NCBI RefSeq assembly: GCF_017114865.1 | Contig: NZ_JADEYH010000005.1 | Span: 124,001 to 188,000 of the forward strand | Reading direction: 5' to 3' | Source: Streptomyces verrucosisporus | GTDB lineage: Bacteria > Actinomycetota > Actinomycetes > Streptomycetales > Streptomycetaceae | DNA: 64,000 nt | Shown: in pieces, positions 7,867-16,033 of the stretch | How the letters are laid out: every line of letters starts with the position of its first letter | Position numbering within the stretch: position 1 is the first letter of the stretch | Translations under genes and position numbers: made by a program | The notes under the pieces: generated by a model | What the model was told of the DNA's origin: nothing | The model's database searches: none | The model's input: the letters and a program-made list of their open reading frames with translations, nothing else

Positions 7867-8607
7867 ATGACGATCGCGACACCACCGCACGCCTCCGGCC
7901 CCGCGCCCGGTTCCGAACCGCCGCCGAGCTCCGGATTCGACTCCCTTCCGGCGCTGATGTCCCTGATGACCGGCGACGAGAAGCACGACGCCGCCGCCAC
8001 CTCCACCCTGGACGCCCTGTGGGTGCTGTACGACCGGGTGCTGCGCGTCCGCCCCGACCGCCCCGGCGACCCGGGCCGGGACCGCTTCCTGCTGTCCAAG
8101 GGGCACGGCCCGATGGCGTACTACGCCGTGCTCGCCGCCCGGGGCTTCCTCCCGGCCGACTGGCTGCCGGGCTTCGGCTCCTACGACTCGCCGCTGGGGC
8201 ACCACCCGGACCGCACGCTGGTCCCCGGTGCGGAGATCGGCAGCGGCTCGCTCGGCCACGGGCTGCCGCTGGCCGTGGGGACCGCCCTCGGGCTGCGCGC
8301 CCGGAAACTGACCGGGCCTCGGGTGTGGGTGCTGGTCGGGGACGCCGAGCTGGACGAGGGCAGCAACCACGAGGCCATCGACTTCGCGGGCGCCGCGGGG
8401 CTCGACCGACTGCACACCCTGGTGATCGACAACTCCTCCGCCTCCCACCCCCTGCCCGACGGCATCGCCTCCCGCTTCACCGCCGCGGGCTGGTCCGCAC
8501 TGACCGTCGACGGCCGCGACCACGAGGCGCTGTACGCGGCGTACACCCGCCCCCACCCCGGACGCCCGCACGCCGTGGTCGCCCGTGTCGAACCCAAGCA
8601 CGCCTGA
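7867..8607 (+). CDS. transketolase, N-terminal (thiamine-diphosphate-binding) subunit
   Basis: 246 residues, corresponding to the first half of a split transketolase. It contains SKGHGP, the substrate loop GSGSLGHGLPLAVGTALG and a thiamine-diphosphate/Mg motif GDAELDEGSN ending at IDNSS. It would act with the product of the next gene to transfer ketol units between sugar phosphates. ATG 7867 is placed at the expected transcription start, and no ribosome site is visible. Control by a SoxR box is unexpected for this enzyme and may link it to NADPH supply or to a specialised two-subunit function. The two subunits are separated by 32 nt. Confidence 0.85.
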   Translation: MTIATPPHASGPAPGSEPPPSSGFDSLPALMSLMTGDEKHDAAATSTLDALWVLYDRVLRVRPDRPGDPGRDRFLLSKGHGPMAYYAVLAARGFLPADWLPGFGSYDSPLGHHPDRTLVPGAEIGSGSLGHGLPLAVGTALGLRARKLTGPRVWVLVGDAELDEGSNHEAIDFAGAAGLDRLHTLVIDNSSASHPLPDGIASRFTAAGWSALTVDGRDHEALYAAYTRPHPGRPHAVVARVEPKHA

Positions 8608-8639
8608 CCGGCCCGGAAAGCACGAGGAGAGAACCGGAC

Positions 8640-9587
8640 ATGGACACCATGCGCAAACGCTTCGCCTCCGTCGTCTCCGGCCTGCTGGACGAGGATCCGC
8701 GTCTGGCGGTCGTCCTCGCCGAGATCGGCACGGACGGCTTCCGCCGCGCCGCCGAACGCCACCCGGACCGGGTGGTCAACGTCGGCATCCGCGAGCAGCT
8801 GCTGGTCGGGGCGGGCGGCGGACTGGCCCTCGCCGGGATGCGCCCGGTGCTGCACACCTTCGCCTCCTTCCTGGTGGAGCGGCCCTTCGAGCAGCTGAAG
8901 CTGGACTTCGGCCACCAGGGGACGGGCGGGGTGCTGGTGAGCGCCGGAGGGTCCTACGACTGGCCGGCCGGCGGGTTCACCCACATGGCGCCCGGCGACG
9001 TGGCGCTGCTGGACACCCTGGACGGCTGGACCGTCCACGTCCCCGGCCATCCGGACGAGGCCGAGACGCTGCTGCGCCGCGCCTGCGCGGGAGGCCCGGG
9101 CGGCGCGGACGGGAGCGGGGAGGGGGGCGACCGGGTGTACGTCCGGCTGTCGGCGCAGACCAACGCCCACCCCCGGCCGGTCACCGGCGAGGGGTTCCTC
9201 ACCGTACGGCGCGGCGGTCCCGGGGCGCCGGTGGTCGTCGCGGTCGGCCCGCTGCTCGACGCCGTCCTCGCCGCCGTACGGGATCTGGACGCGACGGTCC
9301 TGTACGCCACCACCGTCCGCCCCTTCGACGCGGCCGCGCTGCGGGCGGCCACCGCCGGCCCGGGAGCCCCCGAGGTCGTCCTGGTCGAGCCGTACCTGGC
9401 CGGCACCTCCACGGCCGCCGCCGCCGAGGCCCTGGCCGACATCCCGCACCGGATCCTCGGGCTGGGGACGGCGCGGGCCGAGCTGCGCCGCTACGGCACG
9501 GCCGCCGAGCACCTGGCGGCCCACGGCCTGGACCCGCACTCGCTGCGGGAGCGGATCACCGCCTTCACCGCCCGCGCCGCGGTCTGA
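8640..9587 (+). CDS. transketolase, C-terminal (pyrimidine-binding) subunit
   Basis: 315 residues, the second half of a split transketolase. It has the catalytic Glu in NVGIREQLLVGAGGGLAL, a conserved TFASFL segment and a Rossmann-like C-terminal domain. Residues around 155 are a Gly-rich acidic insertion (GGPGGADGSGEGG). ATG 8640 has GAGGAG about 11 nt upstream. It forms the active site with the N-terminal subunit and sits in the same operon under the SoxR-box promoter. Split pairs are also seen in sugar-derived natural-product pathways, but no such pathway genes are adjacent. Confidence 0.85.
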   Translation: MDTMRKRFASVVSGLLDEDPRLAVVLAEIGTDGFRRAAERHPDRVVNVGIREQLLVGAGGGLALAGMRPVLHTFASFLVERPFEQLKLDFGHQGTGGVLVSAGGSYDWPAGGFTHMAPGDVALLDTLDGWTVHVPGHPDEAETLLRRACAGGPGGADGSGEGGDRVYVRLSAQTNAHPRPVTGEGFLTVRRGGPGAPVVVAVGPLLDAVLAAVRDLDATVLYATTVRPFDAAALRAATAGPGAPEVVLVEPYLAGTSTAAAAEALADIPHRILGLGTARAELRRYGTAAEHLAAHGLDPHSLRERITAFTARAAV

Positions 9588-9593
9588 CGGCAC

Positions 9594-9642
9594 GGCGCGG
9601 AGGGCGCGGCGCGGAGGACCGCCGCGTCCCGCCCTCCGCGCC
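9594..9642. terminator. terminator between converging transketolase and hydrolase genes
   Basis: Twelve bases (9594-9605) pair with 9631-9642. The intervening 25 nt are GC-rich and can fold further. Confidence 0.6.
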
Positions 9643-9645
9643 ACC

Positions 9646-10566
9646 TCACACCCGGTCGTCGAGCCAGGCCAGCAGGTCCGCCTGGACCTCGTCGCGGTTG
9701 GTCTCGTTGAGGATCTCGTGCCGGGCTCCCCCGTAGGCCCGCCAGGTCAGGTCGCGCAGCCCCAGATAGCGGAAGTCCTCCAGGAGTTCGTACACCAGCG
9801 TCATGCCCTGGTGGCAGGGGTCCTGGTCACCGACGGCGATGTGCACCGGCAGGTCGCGCGGCACGCGGTCGAGCTGCCGCGGATCGTTGGTCTTGCGCAC
9901 CCCCAGCACCCAGTCCAGCGCCAGGCCGGCGCTGAAGGGAAAGCCGCACCGCTCGTCGGCGACGTAGACGTCGACCTCCGCCTCGTCGCGGGAGAGCCAC
10001 TCGAATCCGGTGCGGTGCTCGTAGGGGTCGTTGAAGGAGCCGAAGAGGGCGGGCACGAAGTCCGAGGGCGCGGCGCGGCCGCCGCGGTCGACCTCCTCCC
10101 GCAGCCGTTCCACCGCCCCCTGCGGCTCCGCGCCGGGCAGCGACCGGAAGGTGCCCGACAGGATGAGCCCGGCCAGCTCGCCGCCGTACTCCTGGGCGAA
10201 GTCGCGGGCGAGCTGGGAGCCCATGCTGTGCCCGAGCAGGACGTGGGGCACACCGGGCAGCTCCGCGCGCAGCCGGTCGCCGACCGCCCTGAGGTCCTCC
10301 ACCACGGCCCGCCAGCCGCTCTCCCCCACCACGCCGTATCCGCCGGTGTGTTCGGCGGTGGCCCCGTGGCCGCGGTGGTCGGAGGCGGCGACCGCGTAGC
10401 CGTGCCCGGCCAGGAAGCGGGCGAACCGGTCGTAGCGCAGGGCGTGTTCGGCCGCACCGTGCGCTATGCGCATCAGGGCGCGGGGCGTTCCCTCCGCCGG
10501 GAACCAAGTGTAGGTGGCGACGGGCAGTCCGTCCTGGGCCCGGGTGGTGTCCGCTCGCAGGGTCAC
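9646..10566 (-). CDS. alpha/beta hydrolase, monoacylglycerol-lipase-like
   Basis: 306 residues of the serine aminopeptidase S33/lysophospholipase group. The oxyanion segment is IAHGAAEHALRYDRFARFL, the nucleophile elbow GHSMGS, and the C-terminal catalytic His is in GARHEILNE with an Asp in VAVGDQDP. It has no signal peptide, so it probably cleaves an intracellular ester lipid. GTG 10566 is preceded by GAGGAG at 9 nt. An 8-bp repeat, TCGGCGGG in three copies (10586-10609), lies in the upstream gap and looks like slippage, not an operator. Confidence 0.82.
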   Translation of the reverse strand: MTLRADTTRAQDGLPVATYTWFPAEGTPRALMRIAHGAAEHALRYDRFARFLAGHGYAVAASDHRGHGATAEHTGGYGVVGESGWRAVVEDLRAVGDRLRAELPGVPHVLLGHSMGSQLARDFAQEYGGELAGLILSGTFRSLPGAEPQGAVERLREEVDRGGRAAPSDFVPALFGSFNDPYEHRTGFEWLSRDEAEVDVYVADERCGFPFSAGLALDWVLGVRKTNDPRQLDRVPRDLPVHIAVGDQDPCHQGMTLVYELLEDFRYLGLRDLTWRAYGGARHEILNETNRDEVQADLLAWLDDRV

Positions 10567-10798
10567 GTGCTCTCGCTCCTCGGTGTCGGCGGGTCGGCGG
10601 GTCGGCGGGTCGGCAAGGACTCTTCCCCGCCGCGGCTCCGGCCGAACGGGACCTCTGCGCCCTCCGCGCACCCGGATCCGGCACGCCCGGCCGCCCGGCG
10701 GATCCGCTCCACCGGTTCACCGGCCGTCGGCGGGCGAGAGCACCGTCGCTCCGCGGGAAAGGGCGGCACGATCGCGACCGCCGCCCGCCAGGGGCGGG

Positions 10799-11449
10799 TC
10801 ACCGCGCCCGGACCGTAACGTTGACCCGCCCCCGCAGTCCGGTTCCGGGCGGCGCGGTGCCCGGGCGGACGCGCGGGACGCCGTGGTAGGCGTACCTGGA
10901 GGGACCGCCGAACACGAAGGCGTCGCTGCTGCGCAGCTCGACGTCGGTCCACGGACGGCCGCGGCCGTCCGGATTCCCGAACCGGAAGACGCAGGTGTCG
11001 CCGAGGCTGAACGAGACCACGGGGGCGCGGGACCGCTCGTCGCTGTCACGGTGCATCCCCATACGGGCCCTCCCCTCGTAGAGGTTCACGAGCGCGATGT
11101 CGTACGGGACCGTGCACGGCCCCTGCCCGTACGCCTCCTCCACCGCCCGCCGCGCCCACCGCCCCAGCCGGGCCGGGAAGGGCTTGACCGGCGCGCCGTC
11201 GCCGTCCGCCGCGGTGCGGGCGTAGCCGTACGGGTACCAGTGCAGGCCCAGGCAGACCTGGCGCACCGACATCTCCCCGCCGCCGGGCATGCGCACGGTG
11301 CGCAGCCCGGCGGGTGGGCGGGCCCAGGCGCGGCAGGCGTCCAGCAGCTCGCGCTGCGCGGCCTCCCCCAGGTGGCCGGGCAGGTGCACCGCGCCCGGCG
11401 CCACCTCGGCCGCCGGAAGCCGGAACAGTCCGTCGTCCACACCCCTCAC
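10799..11449 (-). CDS. alkB: AlkB-like Fe(II)/2-oxoglutarate dioxygenase
   Basis: About 216 residues. The metal triad and 2-oxoglutarate site are visible as NLYEGRARMGMHRDSDE (HxD), YAYHGVPRV (distal His) and a C-terminal RGRVNVTVR (Arg residues). The order and spacing match AlkB DNA/RNA demethylases, which repair 1-methyladenine and 3-methylcytosine oxidatively. I place the start at GTG 11449, with GGGAG upstream; GTG 11440 is also possible and a longer frame to 11509 looks non-coding. It is a single gene with no adaptive-response partner nearby. Confidence 0.82.
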   Translation of the reverse strand: MRGVDDGLFRLPAAEVAPGAVHLPGHLGEAAQRELLDACRAWARPPAGLRTVRMPGGGEMSVRQVCLGLHWYPYGYARTAADGDGAPVKPFPARLGRWARRAVEEAYGQGPCTVPYDIALVNLYEGRARMGMHRDSDERSRAPVVSFSLGDTCVFRFGNPDGRGRPWTDVELRSSDAFVFGGPSRYAYHGVPRVRPGTAPPGTGLRGRVNVTVRAR

Positions 11450-11653
11450 CTCGTCTCCCGGCACCGGGCCGACACCGGTCCCGGCACCACTGCCGCACCG
11501 GATCCCCACGCTTGCGGCCCGTCTCCGTACGGGCCCGGCCCGCCCGCGCCCCCATGCCGTAGGGTCTCAGTGGCCGGTGCGGGACTGCGCGGCGGGCCGC
11601 GCGCCGACGCCGCCGTCCCGACCGCCGGAGCGAGGCCGGAACAAGGAGTGCCC

Positions 11654-12448
11654 ATGACATCCGAGACCGTGGAACCCGCGCTGACGGGGGTGCGCAACTT
11701 CCGCGAGGTCGGCGGTCTGCCGACCGCCGACGGCAGACGGGTGCGCCAGGGCGTGCTCTACCGCAGCGGGCACCTGGCACACGCCACCGAGGAGGACACC
11801 GCCTTCCTGTCCCGGCTCGGTCTGCACACGGTCTTCGACTTCCGCAACTCCGCCGACCAGGCCCTGGAGGGCCCGGACGTGGCACTGCCGGGCGTGCGGA
11901 ACGTGAACATCCCGCTGTCGGACCCGGCCGAGGGCGCCGAGTTCTGGACGATGGTGCGCGAGGGCGACCTGGCCCTGCTGCGGTCCCTGCTGGGCGACGG
12001 GCAGGCCGAGGCCCGGATGGTGGCCTCCTACCGGCTGATGGTCGGGCAGCGCACCGCCGAGCACGGCCGGCTGCTGCGGGAGCTGGCCGAGGAGAGCGTG
12101 CCCGCCCTGATGCACTGCGCGGCGGGCAAGGACCGGGCCGGGCTGTCGGTCGCGGTGACGCTGCTGGCCCTGGACGTGGAGCAGGACGCGATCGAGGCGG
12201 ACTACCTGGAGTCCAACGCCCCGCACCACCGCTACCGGATCCACCGCTCCCCCGACGCGGGCGGCGGGATGTCGCCCGAGGTCAGGGAGCTGCTGGCGCC
12301 CCTCTTCGAGGTTCGCCCCGCCTATCTGCACGCGGCGTTCGACGCCATCAACGACGCCTGGGGCGGGGTGGAGTCCTACCTCTCCGAGGGGCTCGGCCTC
12401 ACCCCCGGTCTGCGCGAGCGGCTGCGCGGCCGCCTGCTGGAGCTCTGA
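11654..12448 (+). CDS. tyrosine-protein phosphatase (MptpB-like)
   Basis: 264 residues. The P-loop HCAAGKDRAG (Cys 155) fits the HCxxGKxRxG pattern of the atypical tyrosine/lipid phosphatases typified by mycobacterial PtpB. The N-terminal NFREVGGLPTADGRRVRQGVLYRSGHL is also characteristic. It would dephosphorylate phosphotyrosine or phosphoinositide-like substrates. ATG 11654 has AAGGAG 6 nt upstream. It lacks a secretion signal and converges on the polyprenyl synthase gene across about 70 bp of GC-rich sequence. Confidence 0.87.
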   Translation: MTSETVEPALTGVRNFREVGGLPTADGRRVRQGVLYRSGHLAHATEEDTAFLSRLGLHTVFDFRNSADQALEGPDVALPGVRNVNIPLSDPAEGAEFWTMVREGDLALLRSLLGDGQAEARMVASYRLMVGQRTAEHGRLLRELAEESVPALMHCAAGKDRAGLSVAVTLLALDVEQDAIEADYLESNAPHHRYRIHRSPDAGGGMSPEVRELLAPLFEVRPAYLHAAFDAINDAWGGVESYLSEGLGLTPGLRERLRGRLLEL

Positions 12449-12517
12449 CCGCCGCGGCCCCTGCCGTCCCGGCCCCGGCTGCCCGCCGGCGGCTCCCGGC
12501 CGCCTGCGCCGGCGGGA

Positions 12518-13600
12518 TCAGCCCTCGCGGACGACGACGAAGTCCGCGAGGGCGGCGAACCGCTCGCGCACCCGGTCCGGCATGTCCACGCCGTCCAGGG
12601 CGGCGAGGGCGGTGGCGTGCCGCCGGCGGGCCTCCTGGGAGGTCCACTCGCGGCCGCCGGCCTCCTCGATCAGCGCGGCGCGGGTCGCGAACTCCTCCTC
12701 GCTGAAGTCCTCGAACTCCCGCTGGCTCTTGGTGGCGTCCGCGGCCAGCAGCTCCCCGAGCCGCTCGGCGGCCGGCCCGCCACCGGCCAGGGCGGCGACC
12801 ACGGGCAGGGACTTCTTGCGCTGCCGCAGGTCGCTCCAGGGCAGCTTGCCGGTCGCCGCCGGGTCTCCCCAGATGCCCAGCAGGTCGTCGACGGCCTGGA
12901 AGGCCAGGCCCAGGTGGTGGCCGTACGCCTCCAGCGCGTCGGCGGTGGCCTCGTCCGCCCCGCCGAGGACCGCTCCGATGGAGCTGGCGCAGGCCAGCAG
13001 CGCGCCGGTCTTGTTGCCCTCCATCTCCAGGCACTCGGCGACGGTGACCTTCTCCCGGTGCTCGTAGGAGATGTCCTGCGCCTGCCCGTCGATGAGCTTG
13101 CGGGTGGCCAGGGTCAGGCGGTGGGTGGCGTGCGCGGCCTCGGCGGTGCCCAGTTCCAGCAGCACCTCGCCCGCCAGCGCGAACAGGGCGTCGCCGACGA
13201 GGATGGCCTGCGCCGGGCCGTGCACCTTCCACACCGTGTCGCGGTGGCGGCGCTGCTCGTCGCCGTCCATCAGGTCGTCGTGGAGCAGGGAGAAGTTGTG
13301 GACCAGTTCCACGGCCACCGCCCCGGGGACGCCGGCGGCGGGCTCGGCGCCCACGGCCTCGGCCGACAGCAGGGCCAGCGCCGGGCGCACCGCCTTGCCG
13401 CCGTCGCCGCGGGCCGGGTTGCCCTGTGCGTCGGTCCAGCCGAAGTGGTAGGCGGCGACGGAGTCCATGGGCGGCGCGAGCCGTGCCACGGCGGCGCGCA
13501 GCATCGGCGTGGCGAGCGTGCGGCCGCGTTCCAGCAGCTCGATGACGCTCGCGGTGTCGACGGCTGTGTCCGTCAGGGTCCTCGGGGTCGCCGGGGTCAC
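12518..13600 (-). CDS. polyprenyl diphosphate synthase of the squalene cluster
   Basis: 360 residues of the trans-isoprenyl diphosphate synthase family. The first Asp-rich motif is HDDLMDGDEQRRHRDTVW and the second is QAVDDLLGIWGDP, the form typical of actinobacterial enzymes; KTGALLA and the Lys-rich RQRKKSLP complete the site. It elongates DMAPP with IPP to farnesyl or geranylgeranyl diphosphate, here most likely farnesyl diphosphate for the neighbouring HpnCDE enzymes. Chain length cannot be told from sequence by eye. It lies 28 nt downstream of hpnE and closes the operon. In S. coelicolor a squalene-hopene cyclase gene follows this position; here an opposed phosphatase does. Confidence 0.88.
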   Translation of the reverse strand: MTPATPRTLTDTAVDTASVIELLERGRTLATPMLRAAVARLAPPMDSVAAYHFGWTDAQGNPARGDGGKAVRPALALLSAEAVGAEPAAGVPGAVAVELVHNFSLLHDDLMDGDEQRRHRDTVWKVHGPAQAILVGDALFALAGEVLLELGTAEAAHATHRLTLATRKLIDGQAQDISYEHREKVTVAECLEMEGNKTGALLACASSIGAVLGGADEATADALEAYGHHLGLAFQAVDDLLGIWGDPAATGKLPWSDLRQRKKSLPVVAALAGGGPAAERLGELLAADATKSQREFEDFSEEEFATRAALIEEAGGREWTSQEARRRHATALAALDGVDMPDRVRERFAALADFVVVREG

Positions 13601-13628
13601 GGGGTCTCCTCTGCGTTCGGTGTCGTGC

Positions 13629-15056
13629 TCACGCCGCCTCCTGGAAGACGTCGTCGTGCGGGCGGCCGAGGGCGGCCAGCGCTTCCCGGGCGGCGGTCAG
13701 CCCGCTGCGCACGGCGCCCTCCATCGTCGCGGGCCATCCGGTGGCGGTCCACGCCCCGGCCAGCCACAGCCCCGGCGCACCGGTGCGGGCGACGGGGCGC
13801 AGGCGTCCGACACCGGGCACGGGGGCGAAGGTGGCGGCGCGCTCGCGGGTGACGAAGAAGTCGCGCACCTTCGCGCCGCGTGCGGCGGGCATCAAACGGG
13901 CCAGTTCGGGCAGGTAGCGCTCGCGCAGGGCGGCGACCGGCAGGTCGATCTCGTCCTGCGCGGCGGACTGGGACACCGCGATGTACTGGCTCGCCGCTCC
14001 TCCGGGCCGCTCCCGCAGCCCGGAGGCCGCGGTGCGGTCGAAGACCCACTGCACGGGGGTGCCGAGCGCGGCGAGGAAGGGGTGGTGGAGCACCTTGCGG
14101 TCGTAGACCACGTGGACGTTGAGGATCGGCGCGTCGCCGATGCGCAGCAGCCGCTCCGGCTCCTCCAGGGCGCCCCCGGGCAGCAGTCGGTGGGCCTCGC
14201 GCTGGGGCACGGCCAGGACGACCGTGCCGGCCCGCAGCGTCTCGCCGGTCCGGCGCGCGCCGGTGTCCACCGCGACCCGCCAGGTGCCCTCCGGCTCCCG
14301 GGTCAACTCCCGCGCCCGGCCCTGCCGGACCACGCGTACGCCCGCCTTCTCCAGCACGGCTGCGGCGAGCGTGTCGTGCAGGTGCCCCAGCGGGACGCGG
14401 GACCAGCCGATGTCGGCCGCGCCGGGGCCGCTGAGCAGGCCGGTGCCGATGACCATCGCGGCCAGCCCGAGCGAGACGTCCGGTGCGCGGGCGTTGAGGG
14501 TGGCGACGCCGATCAGGTCCCACAGCACCCGTACCGCGCGGGGGGACTGGCCGTGGCGGCGCAGCCAGTTCCCGAAGTCCTGGCCGTCCAGGGCGGGGTC
14601 GGACGGGTCGATCCTGCCCAGGCGGCCGAGCGCCAGGGCCGCCCGCCCCACGCGCAGCCGCTCGGCCGGGGAGAGGTGGGGGTAGCGCGCCAGGGAGGCG
14701 CCCAGGTGCAGCGGCACGGGCAGTGCCGCACGCCGCAGCCGGCCCGTCCTGCCGCGCGCGGCGTCGTGGACGGGGATGTCCAGGCGGGGCTGGAGGGGGG
14801 CGAGGTCGCTCGCGCCGATGCGCTCCAGAAGCCAGCGGTAGGCGGTGCAGCAGCGCAGGTGGACGTGGTGGCCGTTGTCGACGGTCAGCTCGCCGGCCGC
14901 GCCGGAACGGCGGAAGGAGAAGGCGAGCCCGCCCAGCCGGGGCCGGCTCTCCACCAGGGTGGTGGCCACCCCGGCGTCGGCCAGGCGCAGTGCGGCGGCG
15001 GTGCCCGCCAGCCCCCCGCCGACGACGACGGCGCGCGGATCGGGTGCGCCGGTCAC
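13629..15056 (-). CDS. hpnE: hydroxysqualene dehydroxylase HpnE
   Basis: 475 residues. A Rossmann FAD-binding start (VVVGGGLAGTAAALRLADAG, then a Glu at the end of the second strand) and a C-terminal FAD segment GLWLAGAWTATGWPATMEGA place it in the amine-oxidase/phytoene-desaturase superfamily. Position directly after hpnC and hpnD identifies it as HpnE, which reduces hydroxysqualene to squalene. The start GTG 15056 overlaps the hpnD stop (GTGA). It is a soluble or membrane-surface protein acting on lipid substrate. Confidence 0.9.
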   Translation of the reverse strand: MTGAPDPRAVVVGGGLAGTAAALRLADAGVATTLVESRPRLGGLAFSFRRSGAAGELTVDNGHHVHLRCCTAYRWLLERIGASDLAPLQPRLDIPVHDAARGRTGRLRRAALPVPLHLGASLARYPHLSPAERLRVGRAALALGRLGRIDPSDPALDGQDFGNWLRRHGQSPRAVRVLWDLIGVATLNARAPDVSLGLAAMVIGTGLLSGPGAADIGWSRVPLGHLHDTLAAAVLEKAGVRVVRQGRARELTREPEGTWRVAVDTGARRTGETLRAGTVVLAVPQREAHRLLPGGALEEPERLLRIGDAPILNVHVVYDRKVLHHPFLAALGTPVQWVFDRTAASGLRERPGGAASQYIAVSQSAAQDEIDLPVAALRERYLPELARLMPAARGAKVRDFFVTRERAATFAPVPGVGRLRPVARTGAPGLWLAGAWTATGWPATMEGAVRSGLTAAREALAALGRPHDDVFQEAA

Positions 15057-16033
15057 GTCGCGCTCTCCCGGGGGGCCGTGCGGGCGGCCAGCCGGGTGTC
15101 GAGCCCGGACAGGCCGCGCAGGGCGACGTAGGCCTTCTCGCGCGCCGGCAGGGAGACCCTGCCGCGCAGCACCGCGTACGGGTCGCGGGCGATACGGGCC
15201 AGCAGGCGGTGGTAGATCCCCGCCATGGCCGCCACACAGGCGGCCGAGCGGCGGTCCAGCAGCGGCAGCAGCCGCAGCCCCTCGGCGAACAGCGCGCGGG
15301 CCCGGTCCACCTCGAAGCGCACCAGACCGGCGAAGTCCGCGCCGGCGTGCGGCGCGTGGCGGTTCAGCGAGGTGTCGCAGCCGAAGGCGGCCAGGTCCTC
15401 GCGGGGCAGGTAGGTGCGGCCCTCCGCGGCGTCCTCGCGCACGTCGCGCAGGATGTTGGTCAGCTGCAGGGCGAGGCCGAGGGTGTCGGCGTAGTGGGGG
15501 GCGCGGTCGGCGCCCGGGGCGCCGGGCACGGTGCCGAAGACCCCCAGGGAGAGCCGTCCGATGGCACCGGCCACGCAGCGGCAGTACTCCTTCAGCTCGT
15601 CCCAGGTCTCGTAGGCGCGGCCGCGGACGTCCATCAGGACGCCGTCGATCAGCTCGTCGAGCCCGCCCAGCGGGATCGGGAAGCGCTCCGCGGCGTCGGC
15701 CAGGGCGACGACGACCGGGTCGGTGGCGTCGTCGGGGACCTTTCCGGCGCGGACGAGGTCGAGCAGGGCGCGGGTCTCCTCCAGCCGGGCCCGCTTGGCC
15801 TCCGTCTCCAGCGGGCCGTCGCCGATGTCGTCCACGCGCCGGGAGAAGGCGTACAGGGCGGACATCGCCCGGCGCCGGTCGGTGGGCAGCAGCCGGATGC
15901 CGTAGGCGAAGTTGCGGGCCTGCTCTGCGGTGACGGCCTCGCAGTAGCGGTAGGCGGCGAAGACCTGCGGGGAGGGCGGCGCCTGCCGCGCGGCCCGCTC
16001 CGCGTTCGCGCTCCGCCTCGCCACCGGGCTCAC
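15053..16033 (-). CDS. hpnD: presqualene diphosphate synthase HpnD
   Basis: 326 residues of the squalene/phytoene synthase family, with the Asp-rich motifs RRVDDIGDG and NILRDVREDAAEGRTYLP. In HpnCDE pathways this enzyme condenses two farnesyl diphosphates to presqualene diphosphate. Start GTG 16033 overlaps the hpnC stop as GTGA. The short Ala/Arg-rich N-terminal extension (first 20 residues) is unusual but not decisive. Assignment of D versus C rests on gene order and on the longer YCEAVTAEQARNFAYGIRLLP segment typical of HpnD. Confidence 0.9.
   Translation of the reverse strand: MSPVARRSANAERAARQAPPSPQVFAAYRYCEAVTAEQARNFAYGIRLLPTDRRRAMSALYAFSRRVDDIGDGPLETEAKRARLEETRALLDLVRAGKVPDDATDPVVVALADAAERFPIPLGGLDELIDGVLMDVRGRAYETWDELKEYCRCVAGAIGRLSLGVFGTVPGAPGADRAPHYADTLGLALQLTNILRDVREDAAEGRTYLPREDLAAFGCDTSLNRHAPHAGADFAGLVRFEVDRARALFAEGLRLLPLLDRRSAACVAAMAGIYHRLLARIARDPYAVLRGRVSLPAREKAYVALRGLSGLDTRLAARTAPRESAT

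Noticed and set aside
10586..10614. TCGGCGGG tandem repeat as an operator
   Set aside because: Adjacent 8-bp copies at the 5' edge of a gene look like replication slippage; no dyad or promoter is associated.
13597..15237. Second long leftward frame over hpnE
   Set aside because: The composition is Arg/Ala/Pro-rich with no domain; the hpnE frame carries the FAD motifs.
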